Assembly: GCA_024349245.1 (NCBI GenBank)
Contig: JALDNG010000006.1
Location: 7,588,501-7,652,500, forward strand
Source: Neodontobutis hainanensis
Taxonomy: Eukaryota; Chordata; Actinopteri; Gobiiformes; Odontobutidae
Length of the DNA stretch: 64,000 nt
Direction of reading: 5' to 3'
The position numbers and the translations under genes are program-made. The stretch's first letter is position 1, and each line of letters opens with the position of its first letter. Under the pieces are notes generated by a model. It was not told the DNA's origin, searched no databases, and saw only the letters and a program-made list of their open reading frames with translations. This document shows positions 43,698 through 57,149 of the stretch, one piece after another.

Positions 43698-44850
43698 TCA
43701 TTTGCTGGCAAATGCTATGATCTGCTCCTGCAAAAGGCAAAAGAGACATTGAGTCAAGTCAAAACCTTTGTAACCTTTGCATGTGCTGTTTCAACCCAGT
43801 GTCCTTGCAGATTCTTATTCAAGATTCAGTGCCTGAATTGGGGTGTTTAAAATTGAAAATGCACACCCGGCGCTTCAACTTTACAAGCCGTTATAGCTGT
43901 GTTGGTTTGAATCACTTAGTAGGCAATAAAACTATTTCACATGAGTGGTCGGTAATAAAAGGGGTGTGAAAACACAAGCTAACACCACTGTCCGCTGCCC
44001 ATGGGCCAGCCCTGCACCCCACCCACACACTTTTGGTAACAGTAAATTTGGGGCTAAACTTAGATACTATAGTAGTAGGTTCAGTGCGCTGGAAATTATA
44101 GACACTGCTTCAGTAAAGCTCTGTGTAATCAGAAAAGAAGGTGGGGTCAGCATGGAGGTGGGGCTTAAATGTGGCAGGTAGTTGATGTTATCAGCGAGAT
44201 GGCCAGGTTCAGTGGGATGTGCTTCGTAAAAAAAAAACTTACTTTGAGTGTTGGGAGCATGTTTGTGGCCTGCAGACCAAAGGTTCGTAGGAGAACCAAA
44301 GGAGCAGCGTTAGTGGAATAAAGACGTTTCATCAGGTCAATGGCCGCCATCATTGGCAGATTATTTCTCTGCCGCTCAGTTTCGAATTCCAGCAGATGCT
44401 GCATTGCTCCTGCACACGAACACAAAAGGGACAATTCAAATAATAATTGTCTTCAAAGCTGTTCTTATAATAAATTTTTTGCATGTCTGCATATTCTGAA
44501 ATCCTGCTGTTTCCGACCCTCCTTGATTTTATTAGAGGACCACCCATTTAATGAACTTTAATGATCTTGGAAAAAAGAAAACATCAAATATATTCCAGAA
44601 AAGCTGATGCTTTTCATAATTCTAATCACCCACATATCCTATAGCTGGTTGTAAAAAAAAGAGCTTAGTTTTTTGTATCTTACTGACCTAAGTCCTTCCC
44701 ATTAAAGGCCGCCTGGCTCAGGAGCTGTGTGAGGCAAACCACATCCCCAAAGCCTAAGTTAACTCCTTGACCTGCTAAAGGATGGACTCTATGGGCTGCA
44801 TCCCTGTAGAGATAAATATATGAATACGTACAACATTTTGTGAGAATAAT

Positions 44851-44943
<93 letters not shown>

Positions 44944-47900
44944 TTCTATTTTCTTCCATACCCGATTAGAGCCACACGATGCCTGATGTACTCTGATGCG
45001 TGGCCCATGCCTAGGGGGAACATGACCCGGGTCTTTGGACCAATACCTGCCACACTTGGAGGGAGCTGTCGAGGTGAACCTGCAGAAGGCATGAGGGCTG
45101 ACAGGGCACTGCGAAACATAGAGCCAGCTGTCTCAATGAACTCTGACTGGTTTTCATTACTCCACTGTGGCACAACCACATAGAAAGACAAAGAGAAAAA
45201 ACAGACATTATCCTTCAGAGTGGACAAAGAAATAAGCTGACATAAAGGCAACGCTGAACCCCAGGCCAGGGAAAGTTTTTTTTCCCCCTTCTCTAACTAA
45301 CTGGTTTGGCAGGGCATTGTGAGCTGGGCTAATTAAAAGAAGATGCCGGCCAGGCTATGCAGTCGAATTAGCTCCGTTTGAAAAACATTCCATGCAGTAA
45401 TGGTCGACACTGGAAGACCACAGGTTTAATTAGCAAACCAGGCTTGAAACCAAACGTGACTCAACCGTGGTGACCCTGTCCATCAGAAGGACAAGTAAAA
45501 ATAGCTAGCTTGGGAAAAGGACTTTCTCCAAACACAGAAAATTGAAAGGTATATCATTGCAACAATAAAATATTACTATTATATAAAAGATGGGAAAACA
45601 GTTCAACAAGTGAGTAAACTGACAGTAAACAGAAACGTTGCAACCTCCACACATGTGGAAAGTGTGACACTTAATACTGCTATAAAATAGGATTTCTCAC
45701 AAAGGCAGAGTTGACTGCATCCACAAAGCTCTCCTCATCCAGCTCCAGCAGCTCCTCTGCAAGTCTATGGCTAGTTGACCACACCAAAGAGCTTTCTGTG
45801 TCCGACAGCTGTAGTGAACATTAATACTGTAGCATTAACTGGCACCAATAAAACACAGAAGGTTGGATGTTTTGCAAGAAAAAGTAAAACAGTAAATAAA
45901 GAGATATGCAATATTACCGGTAACATTGCTATGGGTCCAGTTGGGAGGAACCTCTGCCATGCAACATTGTTCTCTGTGGGCTATCACATAAATAAAATGT
46001 CACACTGAAATCCTTGGGAATTATATTTTAAACACACCTTCTAATTACATGTATTGCATTTGTAAACAAGATATTATACTGCAGTTCAGTGGGAGCATTG
46101 TTTGTTATGTGACAATGTCATTTTAAAATAAAAAACAATTAAAACTCAAAATAGAGGGATAAAAATGACATAAAGCATTGTGTATGATAATAATCTAAGA
46201 TGATACAAACCAAGCATTAAAAGAAACTAGTTTATATTTACCTCTGACAAACGCAGCACAGCAACAACAGCCGATTGGTCATAATTCCACTTGACTATGG
46301 GTATTCCTAATCCCCGCCTCACTGCTGAGTTCTGTCCGTCAGCACCAATCTACAAAACAGATAAGAAAGTGGAAAACATGAAAAAAATGAAAAAACACAA
46401 TCAAATTATTTAATGGAAATTGACTGACAAGCAACTTGGTCTGCAGAGTCTCGCCATTGGCTAATGTGACCTGGACCCATGGGATGGAATCAACTGCCTG
46501 GTGCGGCATTGGCCATGTATACTTTACCACTTTGGACTTGTACTTAACTTGCACATTATCTGTAGAAAACAAGGACATTAAAGCAATCACTGCAAAGACA
46601 TGATTAAAACCCCTTGATTAAACTTTAGACTTAAGCCTTCAGAAAAGCAGAGGAATATAAACCACCACATAAAACTGATTTCCACACTGGCATATGGTAG
46701 CAGCTGAAATTTACATTAATACATTTTCCTTAATGGTCTTGGCCTGCCACATCTCATCAGAGTAATGTGTTTATCTACAAGTACACCGCACCACACTTTC
46801 TGCCAGCTTTGGAATTCTGTACTTGATCCACCCCTTTTTTTTAAAACGTTGATGCTTATCCATTATATGAAAGGATACTGTTCTAGTTCATGCTCTTTGA
46901 AGCAAAATAGATCCAGAAAAACTACTGGTTCCTTAAAACAAATGTAAAATATGGGCTCTTAGTGATTGGAGAGCATGGTTACGTTAAATGCAGCTGGCAT
47001 GGAGCATGCTTTTCATGTACCGCATCGTGAGTATAACAACACCCTAGCTCTGATGAAAAAGAAGCGGACAAATGGGAGGCACATGAGGTAAAACGTGCAG
47101 TAACCACATCCGCTGTTTGGCACAAAATGTTGAAAACCGTTTATAAATATGCCACTTTGGCTGTCAGACACACAGTGAAGCAAAGTTTTATTTGTCCACC
47201 TCACAAAAAATGGTCTAATGTCAACAGGAATACAGCACCACTCAACTTTTCAGTCTTAAGAGGTGGTGAAAAACACGTGGCAGCTTTATATAAGTCACTG
47301 GACCTTCAAGTGTCCTCACAAAGTTCCTTGCACTTCCCGGTTAACTAAGTTTTCTTTGGCTCTATTTCTCTTGAAAACAGTTAGAAGGTGTACAAATAAA
47401 CAAACATAAAAAAGGACAGTATGAAAAAAGGTGGTGGCATTAGTTGACAGACTCACTGTTTGAAGAACTAATGGAAAGGGATTTAAGAGGGCTAACTAAC
47501 AGAGAACATGTACTGGGTGGAGATTCATATTTAAATCATGAATGTGTTTTTGCTTACCAGACACACTGTCCAGCTGTTTGGTGAGGGCTGCCACAACTAC
47601 GTCATTCTCCACAATGTATGCCATCTCATCTTCCAGGTTCTCCTTATCGAATATGATCAGGGCATCAGAGCAGGCGTCCCAAACCTAAATGAGAGGCCCA
47701 TTATGGTTGTGGTCGATTCTTAATGCATCCCCTTTACCTATATATAGCTGGGTAGAGAAGTGCTGTTTCATTGAGCTAAACACATCAAAGTTGTTAAATG
47801 CTTTTGGAGGCTGGCACAGCCAGTATACAGCTCCTCCCAGCTATGAGGGTCACCAGCTACCTTTGACTGGACAAATAACTTCAGCTTAATGGCCCTCCCA

Positions 47901-50894
47901 GGGCCAGAGAAGAGGATTTTTCATTTTCTTCTTAATGACATGTTTGTGAACATTACAGTATAAGTCAATATTTACCCCCAACCAAAAGTAGCAAAAAGGG
48001 TTGTAGTTGGTGACTACAGTAATTTCAACCCCGTATACACTGTTGAGTTAAACATGAGGGGGTGAAAGTGTTTGTACAAGGTTAATCCCCTCCTGGCTTG
48101 TAACTATGGTGACACAACCCATAATTTTGCAGTAATAAGCTGCTGCTTTACTTTTTACTGACTTACCATAAAGTAGGGGGATATACCCTCCAGTAAACCG
48201 CTAATGACAGTGTGTTTGTAAGTTGTGATAAGAGGTTGGGAAGAATGATTTACTGAGACTTGCCTAAAAATGGTTTTGGTTTAATACAGGTCAAAATGAT
48301 TCAGCTTGGGAAAGCATGACATACCAAATTGCTTTGTGTTACTTAAACAATACACAAACACATTTCTCAGAACCTCATTGAGATAAATCAAATAGATACT
48401 GGCCTAGGTCAGCCTTTTGTTTCAAATCAAAAACCTCAATGAAAAGCATGCATTTAAAGTGGAAATGGAAAAGCATTTTACTGAATGGAAAGAATGCTGT
48501 TTCTAGCTTTTCTACATACTTTCCAACATTATAGCTAAAATTTATAGAAAATGACGGAGATGCAGTGGATAAACAACTCAGTGGCACCACAGTGAAGATA
48601 TAATGGGAGAGGTGCACTACCAGAAGCACTTTTAGTCACTGCATGATGACATCTTACGCCCAGAGAGAAACCCTGCGGTCAAGAGTTTGGTACGCACAAA
48701 CCACATCTTTCAAGAGGGACCGAGCCTGCTCCCACAGCTGTAAAGTTAGTTCAATTTGCAGCAAACAATCACTCTCCTAATCCTTCATCTTCTTCCCGTT
48801 GTTCACATGAATCTTCATAATTAAAAGACACTGGTTATGAGAACCAATTTCAAAATGTCAAAATAATTTATTTATCATAACAAACATGGCTATAATAAAT
48901 ACAACTTAGATAGCCGCAGTGCTGTCCAGTACTTGCTATAGACCTCTCCTCAATGCACAATGTTTTTGTTGGCATATTCAGTGCTGGGCTAAAAAAGCAG
49001 AAACTGCATGAAGGAATGAAGGAATGCCTGTTGCATGAAACCAATGTTAGCAATTTTAATGTGAACAATTACATAGAATATACTGTATACATGATTATAT
49101 GATGCCATTTTGTGTTGCTTGTTCATTAAGCTGAATGAGTGACTACAAGCTGAGTGTCACAAAATTTTCTCTCCACAAATTACATGGTAGTTTGATTGAT
49201 GGATGACAGAAATACATTCAGAGTGCCAGTAAATTAGAAAGTCGGCAGAGCATATGAAGAAAAAGTGACTTTGTGTAACAGAAGAATTTGTGAGATGTTT
49301 AGCACTGAAGTAGGCTTGAACTATTTTTACTTGTCTTACAATGTGACCTGAACATCTGCCTTAGCAGTGAAAGGACAAATTCCTTAGAGCAGTTACATGT
49401 CAGTGTTTGCTAAATATAACTAAACCTACCTGCATCTTTTTGTAAGGCTTGTACCTCATGTTAGTAATATGCTCCCATGCTCCAACACCTGTGGAAAGGA
49501 AAACAAACATAATTAAATACATAATTCATCTGAGATAGAAGCCTGTTTAACATTATAGGCATTGGCATCGACGCAGTATAACTTTTACTAGATTGGTAAT
49601 ATACCCAAGAAATATATGTATATAAATATATTTCATGTTGTTTTGTCTTGTATGTGCTTTTGTGCCCTTTGTTTCTGGTGGCACACAAGCAGTCATTAAT
49701 GTCTCACATGTGTCTCACATTTTATCTTTCTGCTAGCAGCAGCTGAACCACTGTTGAGTCTTTTTCAACTATGCAAATAATGAAATAGTAAATTAAATAG
49801 TGGCTAAGTGGAAGAGCAGTCATCCTATAACCAGAAGGTTGGCGGTTCGATTCCCGCTCTCCCTGGTTCATACTGTCCTTGGGCAAGACACTTAACCCAC
49901 CTTGTCTCTAGTGTCAGTAGCACTGGTGTATGAATGTGTGTGATTGTGAGCGTCGTGTGTGTGTCTGACCCAGGTGTGAATGTTTGTGGATGGAAGCACA
50001 AAGCGATTTGGGTGCTCGAGAAGGGTACAGAAAAGTGCTGTATTAATGCACACCATTTAATAAAAAATTAAAAGGCAGAATGTCTGAGGAGGGGAGGTGA
50101 ATTCTTTAAATAGTCAGTGAAAGTTTATCACACCCGGCTAAAATTACTCAACCGGCTCCAGCAATGAAAGGACACTTGACTATCAGACAGTTTATTTTTA
50201 TCAGGATGTTGGCCTGCCAAAAGCAAAATGTGTCTGCAAAACTCCAAAGTGAGTTGTAGCCTATAGGATAGATAGAGATCAGATACAGGTGACCTGGCCT
50301 CTTGTAACATTGATCAGTGACAGGCTTGCCAAATATTAAAAACCGTCAACTGCAGACAGAGTATAACATTTAATTGTACACTTTATATTAAATATTACGT
50401 GCAAGAGTTCCAGTGTTACAGTGTGCCAGTTTGAACTGGTACTTACCAGAAAGGAGGGTTGCAGAACCTGGACTGATGGAGCTGACTCTGGTGCTGTAAC
50501 TGTCCGGGACCTTATCCATCACTTTCTTGTTACCTGCTTCAAGAAGTAGAATCTTCTTATCCACTAAGTTGGGGTCCATTCCTTTAAATAGAGAGTCAAA
50601 ACAGTAGTAAACTAAGTTGTTCTTATAAGAGTGTTCTATAAAAAGCCAGGTTCATGGCATTGTGCAGTAGAAAATCTTGAAACCTCACTCACCTAATGAA
50701 CAAGCCATGGCAGACCCAACCATTCCTCCTCCAGATATAATAACATCATATACCTCATCCTGGCAAAATCCGTTGCTCTGCTGGGCGCAAACAAATCCTC
50801 GACAAATATGTTTTGAGCCATTAAGGGTATTTTCTGCAAATAAACGCCGACCAAATCCATTTAGTGCCAGTGTTGCCTTTGTGAGCTTGTGCAT
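43698..50894 (-). CDS. coq6: COQ6, flavin-dependent ubiquinone biosynthesis monooxygenase
   Basis: COQ6 hydroxylates C5 of the quinone ring precursor on the matrix side of the inner mitochondrial membrane, in the CoQ synthome. Twelve exons in phase (gene order): 50693-50894, 50447-50581, 49430-49488, 47558-47684, 46429-46559, 46242-46349, 45918-45980, 45701-45808, 44962-45164, 44688-44803, 44243-44409, 43698-43727. Total 482 aa (human 468). The N terminus is basic (mitochondrial presequence). The FAD Rossmann motif ISGGGMVGSAMACSLG, the DGQNSAVR motif and the second FAD motif GDAAHRVHPLAGQGVNLGF are intact. The C terminus is KEQIIAFASK. The acceptor of exon 7 was set at 45980 so that it reads PTENNVAWQRF, like the family. 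The gene is head-to-head with FAM161B, an order kept from mammals. Confidence 0.95.
44853..44940. repeat. (AT)44 microsatellite filling a short COQ6 intron
   Basis: 88 bases of pure AT lie within the 158-base intron 44804-44961, ending only 21 bases from the exon that codes the second FAD motif. Confidence 0.97.
49797..50060 (+). mobile_element. tRNA-derived SINE in COQ6 intron 2
   Basis: A worn A box (TGGCTAAGTGG, 49801-49811) and an intact B box (GGTTCGATTCC, 49844-49854) form the head. The central signature GGGCAAGACACTTAACCC (49881-49898) follows. The tail has a TG-rich stretch, then AAGCGATTTGGGTGCTCGAG and AAGTGCTGTATTAATGCA. Head and core match the SINE at 13112-13341 but the tail differs. 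It lies antisense to COQ6. Confidence 0.85.
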
Positions 50895-51830
50895 GTTCTG
50901 CTTTTACTCTTGCTTCATGTAAAAAGACCCTGTGCTGAAAATATATAATAATATGTTAGTATTTGATATGCCAATGTGACAAAAATTTCCCCTTGATTAT
51001 GTCCTAATGTGAAAGACAGGGTCCCATTTGCAATTCAGCCATGTTGTGTTGACAAGCGCTGCAGAGGATGTACTTCCTGATTCTTGTCCAATCACAGAGC
51101 ACGTTCTCCGCAGCCGCTTCACTGCCTACACACAGCGCTGAAGCTACTTTTTTCCTCGACAATTGCCATTAGTTATATAAAATAACCAAATGAGCAGTTA
51201 AGTATTTTGCAAGTGAAAGTAAAGGAGTATAAAGGAGTATCTTAGGGAGAAACTTTGGGGCAAAACTTTGTAAAACCCTTTTAACAGGTTGACATTTCGT
51301 TTAATTGATTATTAATTTCTACGCTGTTTCCTTGGAACATATTTGGTCTGTATCTGATTTATCTGCATTTGCTATAAAATTACACAATCTGTATGTTTTA
51401 CATTTTAAACACTGACCATCTCGAGAAAGCGTTTATATCGCTTACGCTGGTTGTGATGGTAACGTGTTAACAAACCAACAAACCATAGACTTGTTCTCTG
51501 CAAATGTGATTAGTTAGTACGTGGCTAAAATAGAGACCTACACGAAAAAGACGAAAAAGTTTCAAAGGTAAAAAAAACACAACACATTTTATGGAACTGT
51601 CAGCCTGTATCCTGTGTGTTTTTCTATCCGTCTACTTCTGGAACCCCATCTTTATATGCTAGTGCATGTGTAATAAAATGGCTGCTCTAGTGTTTATGTC
51701 AAAAATCACATTTTGACATATATTAATATAAGATTTAGTTTATTCGGTTTATTTTTTTGCAGTTTATGTGTGCAGTGTAACTAATAACCTTTTGTGTGTC
51801 AGAGTTGATAGGTGACATTGTTGAATTATC
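50895..51830. promoter_or_regulatory. Shared COQ6 / FAM161B upstream region
   Basis: The two start codons point apart over 936 bases. Next to COQ6 are an ETS-like ACTTCCTGA (51072-51080), a CCAAT box (51088-51092) and CpG-rich sequence, a common promoter set for mitochondrial genes. On the FAM161B side, GTTGTGATGGTAAC at 51450-51463 resembles an RFX X-box with a perfect right half, with a forkhead-like GTTAACAAAC close after it. FAM161B may have a 5' UTR exon here; possible acceptors precede its ATG. Confidence 0.5.
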
Positions 51831-54702
51831 ATGTTCAAGTTGGAAATGTTGCTGCAAGATGGACTTGAATCAAACCTTCAAAATCGTCTCAAGGCTCTAA
51901 GCGAGACCCTTCAGCAACAGCTGCAGGACACGGAAAAGAGACAGAAGGAAGAATTTGAGAAAAGGATTCATCAAAATGCTGCTCTTTCAACATGCATGGA
52001 CCAAGAATTAAGTGTTTTTAAAGAAACAAACCATCAGAATAAGTATGTTAAATGTTTTTTCCTCTCTTAATGTACGTTTGTGCTGTATTAACATTGAATC
52101 TCTTTATTGTTAGTAATAGATGTATCGGACTAAGTAAAGTTGCATCGACATCTGCACTGACCTCAGACAAAGGAACTACAAATGAACAGATCCAACCTGA
52201 AAGATCAAACCCTTCTACAGTGTATTCAGCACACAAGAACTATACAGCCAAGACATCAGAAGTCAAACATACTAGAACACGCCATTGTGAGCGGGCAGCT
52301 TTGGCTATAACAAGGCCAAGCAAAGAGGAGGAGGCTATGGCTGAGTGTCTGAAGAAGTTTTCTGCTATTCCAGTCCCAAGCCATGTCACTGTTCCCCTTT
52401 TTGAGAAGATGATGGCAAAGAGAGAGAAGCAGAGGAAGCAAGATCATGAGCACAGAAAGAACTTTCTGTTGTCAATCCAAAAACCATTTGTGTTCCTAGA
52501 AAGAGAAAAAGAGAAAAGGGAAAAGCTAATCACAATGATAAATGAAGTGTCAAAGGAAGATAATAGCAAAGCTGTAGCTGTACAGAAACTTCATAAAGTA
52601 GTCCGTGACTGTCCGAAAGTCAACATTCAAAAGACAGAGCAACATGAGAATTCACCAGCATCCCAAAGTTCACAACTTCGCACTGCAGATCGCACCAAGA
52701 AAGAGAAGATGGGATTCCTGGATGAGAGGCCGAGCTTCCAGCCAAAGATCACTCGTAAAGTCCCTGATTTCAGCAAGCTCCATAAAGCTTTACAGACAGA
52801 CGCTATGAAGAAAACACAGACTAAAGACATGACTATGTGCCAGCCCTTCCACCTGAGGACATCAACACTTCCTGTACGACAAAACAGGATCAGTCCCCAG
52901 AGCTCACAGGTAAAACACACTGACTTTAACTACTGTGATACAGAAATGTTGCAAATTACTGTATCGTATGTAAAAGTTTTTTTCTGTCGTGTACCACACA
53001 TCCATCCAACACTTTATCAAGTGTCCTATTTAACGGGATGCTGCTAACGTCATAGCTCTCTTCTTTTAACGTTCTAGTTGACAAACAATGCTGCTTGCCT
53101 ACTACAAAACCTTGAAAGTAACACATGTAGCTGTGGTCCTTCAGTGCTCCAAGTACATATGTGCCCAAAGCATATTTGACCTGGTCACACTTGACTATCC
53201 GTTTTTTGACTTTGGGAACAAGTCTTTAATGATAAAAAAGATGGACTGGATTGGTTTAACTCATTTACCACTAAGATTTATGCTTAAGGCCACTTAGATT
53301 TCAGTTGTCGAATTGCAGTTATATATAAAATAGGCAGAGTAGACCCTTCAAAAGAGTTCACAGTCCCTTTAAACTGTTAATCCTTATTTCTTAAGTCATC
53401 ATACTGATACACACACAATGGAACCCATATGTTGCATTTATGTGTTGATTTTATGTTTGCAACTATGAAGGAAATTTATTTTTTTACCCTCAACTGTCTT
53501 GATAATGCTTTGATTGTATGCCTCATAATGGTAGTTTTATCTTTATCTAATACACAGGTATCAAAAGTAGTTAATCTCAGTCGAAGCAAGTCACTGGGAG
53601 CATTAACCTCACTCTCTACAGACACACTCCCCACATACATAACAGATGCGGCAAGGAAGCGCAGCATGGCCATCCGGTGAATAGTATACACACACAATAA
53701 ACAGCAACATTAGTGCAACTAAATATATTCACATAGTTAGAATAATGTTAATTATTTTACCTTTTTTTTGACAGAAAATCAATAGAAATGCAGGAGAGCA
53801 GGAATCAGGAGAATACTGACTGGCTGAGAAACCACCAAATGAGGTCAGAAGCCATGAAGAGGATGGTCATGCTGCACGCAAAGCTACTGGACCCGCACAG
53901 AAGCTTAAAAGAAGTGTATAATGAAAAACTACAGCATCATCGGTGAGCACTGTTCCAGTTAGGCTGTTCATTCTCAAAATGTGCAACCTTTGCTATGTCA
54001 CATCACAACAACCACAAGCGCCTGCCACAGTAGTAAACTATAATCTGCTCTTACATGAAGAGAAGCGGACCAGCAGCGGATGAAAGAGTACATGAGGGAA
54101 CTACGGGACATGAAGGCGCGGGTCAGGGAACGGCCTTATCTGTTTGAACAGGTCAAACAGGTAAGTGAGTTCAAACGTAAGAGCCCCATTTTTCTTCAGC
54201 ACAAAAATAATAATGTTTCACTGACAGAGATCCGCTAAGGCTAATGCAGAGAAGGCCTACAGGAACAAACTAAAGAGTGCGGGGTTAAAAGAGCAATTTG
54301 TTGAAGAAAATGGTGAAGCAGTGACAAGATCATCAATTTCCTCCTTATCTGAAGGAAAGACAGATGGCAGCATGACAGACAATGACATACATAGCAGGTA
54401 CTAAATATTTTTAAATGTTTGCTCTCACACTGTAATTTCCCTGCGTTCGGTAAAATTATGAATAGAACTGGTCCTAGAGAGCCAAGGACTTTATGTGGTT
54501 TGGTTGTATTACATTACATAATTTTCTGAGTTTTCAGTGAAGAAAAGACAATACTGTAGCCAAGTAAAAGTTTGATGTAATTACATAGAACCATTTTCTA
54601 ACCCAAAATGTCTGATTTAGGGAAGAAAATGTAGACGACGAAGAGAAAATTGAAGATGTGAAAGAGAAGAACCTAAACTACAAAGGAGATGAAATGCCAT
54701 GA
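51831..54702 (+). CDS. fam161b: FAM161B, centrosome/cilium-associated coiled-coil protein
   Basis: FAM161 proteins (UPF0564) bind microtubules at centrosomes and connecting cilia; FAM161A is a retinal-disease gene and FAM161B its partner paralogue. Seven exons in phase: 51831-52042, 52114-52909, 53558-53676, 53775-53942, 54061-54160, 54228-54397, 54621-54702. Total 548 aa (human 647), with a shorter N terminus; an extra upstream coding exon cannot be ruled out. Exon 2 has FSAIPVPSHVTVPLFEKMM and KPFVFLEREK, both typical. Exon 3 has SRSKSLGALTSLSTDTLP, and exon 5 RERPYLFEQV. The start of the protein is a coiled coil. AATAAA at 55014-55019 and 55113-55118 would end the mRNA. Confidence 0.93.
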
Positions 54703-55577
54703 TCAAAAAGCGTCAGACTGCACAGTTTTCTATGGCCTCTCCACCAGAAAACAACATGGCCCTGACTCCTTAGTATAATCCATAAAATTCTAGCTATCCA
54801 CACAAGGGCTCTGTTACGCTAGGTGTGTAACAGTAAATAATGAAATTACCTATATGTATGTGCATGCATACAAATAGGTGCACCTGTTGTCTTACTCTAG
54901 ATTAGGATCTGCTAGATGTGTTATGAAAACACAAAAATTTTTTATTTTTTTGAGAATTTAACTTAGGGATAAGTACAATGTAATTTAAGGTTTGAGGAAG
55001 ACTTAGTTATTGCAATAAACTGATCAAAAACAGATGTTAAACACCGGTGCAACCTGTTGCAGCTTTAGTGTTAATTTGTATTTTACCCACTCCAAAGACC
55101 GTAACAATGTAAAATAAATTTACATAGAACACACGTAGTATAACATTCGCTCACAGTGCATATTTTCAGTTCAGAGAGGTTAATTTAGGTTAAAGATTAC
55201 TATACTTTAATTTAAATGGGTCCCATAAGGACACTTGCTGTCTGGGCTAAGTTTCCCAGTTATTTCTTTAGCCACAGTTCCAGCTAAAAAAACAGGCCAA
55301 ACTGTTCATCATTCTTCTCAAAGAGCAGTGCAGCAGTGTGTTTAAAGCTTATAGACCCACATCAAACAATAGACTGCTTTTTTCTGCAAGCTTGTTCTTA
55401 GAGAGTGCACCAGGAATTCGAGACATTATTTTCTTTACAAACCACATGGACATGCATTAACATGTCGTTTGATAATCAGAATCAAACGACCTCCATGGAT
55501 GCTCCATATGATACTTCAGTAGGATACTATGTCACGCCCTCATTTATTATAGAAGTAAAAGTTCAGACTGTTTTATT

Positions 55578-55618
<41 letters not shown>

Positions 55619-56520
55619 AAAATGTAAATAAATGTAAAAATAAATATCAAATATAATATATATATATATACATTTATATTTTATAATATTATTAAATATT
55701 TTATAATAAATATAAAAATAAATGTTTATTAAATGTATTTGTACAAAAATTGGCATAGATCATTTGAGTGATGAATGAGTGTAAATGCTTTTCAGAAGAA
55801 GAATTTGAAGTCAAATGTTTTTCTTAGTAATTACATATGGAGTAGATAATCATAGTCCCTGCTTTAAGATCTCAAGCATCACATGACAAGGCCTCAGCGG
55901 TTTCATCCTGAGAGGTTGTCATGGGAACCATGTATCCCTCCCTGCCTTATCCCTCAGGAAAACATTATACACCTTTGATTGACACCTTTTTGAAGTGAAA
56001 CACCAAAAACCCATTTTCTTACTTAAACCCAAGTGAGACCCTACATCTAAGTACAATGCTAAAGCTGATGCTTCTGCAAGGCTGTCATGCATTTAAGGGT
56101 GCTTCTTCAAAGATGAGGTTAAGAAAATGAACGTCACATGTCATTTAGATTAATGAGAGGCTCCATACTTCACCACCAAATGTTATGATTACGCTTGTTT
56201 GAGGAGTGGCTCTTTTTTTAACAGATAAAGAATATAATTTTACCAAGGTGGTGTATTCAAGTCTCTTATTATTTTAGCCACTAAACAATATTAAAATTCC
56301 TACACATTTAATTCTCTTGATGCATAGGTTGCAAACGTTGGCAGCTGTGGAAACATCCTAGAATAGATAACACGGGCCTCAAATGGGTCATCACCTGCTT
56401 TCAGACTCAAGTAATTACAATGTATGGAAAGCCCGGTTTTACTTTCTGTCTTGTTTAGTTTCAACCACAAAGTAAAAGTAAATTGCCGAGGATTAGGTTG
56501 AGAGCAGTGACTGCTGTGCA
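54703..56520. other. FAM161B 3' UTR and spacer
   Basis: The stretch 55582-55740 is AT-only low-complexity sequence with (AT)n and ATAAATAA-like units. GTTGTCATGGGAAC at 55915-55928 is X-box-like. No gene is seen. Confidence 0.5.
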
Positions 56521-57149
56521 CCTCGACTTGTGGACGTGCTGTTAGTCATCGGTTCACCTGCAGGAGGAGCTGTGGCTTGCTGCAGCCTTACTGGAGAGGA
56601 GGAGAGAGATCCCTCTTTTCTCCTTCAGTTGCATGATTAATATCCCCAGTGCTGGAGAGAGAGCATATCAAGAGGCAAACAGGCAAAGGAGAGAGATAGC
56701 AGCCAGTGTGACAGATAAGAGCGTGGCAGAACTTGTCTGTCTCAATGCAACGTGGGCAGGGGGAAGAGAGCGCAAGTGCAACAGAGTGTCAGGCAAGGCT
56801 GCTGGCTGCTTCACAAAAACACTCACAAACATCACAACATACACAGGCAGCCTTGAGCCTGCTGCAACAAGAGAAATTCTGAGAGACGACTAACCTCAAC
56901 AAGGTATAGTATGTTTGTGCATCCCGCCACAGTCTGGCCCTTCATACTCACCCCAGCCATTGGGAAATCATCTGTGTTGTGTGTACTTGATGCTTGCACT
57001 TCTATTTTGCAGGTGGGTTAGTGGGAAGTTTCATCTGTGGACTCACTCAAATGTTATGATACTCCTAAAACTAAGCCTTCTTTTTCAGTAGAGGACTTGT
57101 GTCTTTCTATTCTTGAAGACCTTGTCTCACGCTGGTCGCCTGTGAGACG
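56521..57149 (+). other. Neuroglobin 5' UTR exon and intron (likely)
   Basis: GC-richer sequence from about 56530 ends at a good donor after 56903 (CAACAAG then GTATAG). A polypyrimidine tract and AG at 57087-57088 would resume the UTR 61 bases before the start codon. The open frame 56633-56893 has no known homologue and is probably UTR. ACGTG cores at about 56535 and 56757 fit the hypoxia-element core, but such short motifs are common. Confidence 0.45.

Noticed and set aside
45918..45973. COQ6 exon 7 starting at the CACAG acceptor
   Set aside because: That start breaks the phase. The acceptor seven bases upstream (exon to 45980) restores the frame and matches the family.
49797..49870. tRNA gene
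   Set aside because: It is the head of a SINE with a decayed A box.
56633..56893. 86-codon frame upstream of neuroglobin as a separate protein
   Set aside because: It lies in the likely NGB 5' UTR exon and shows no known motif; it is probably non-coding.
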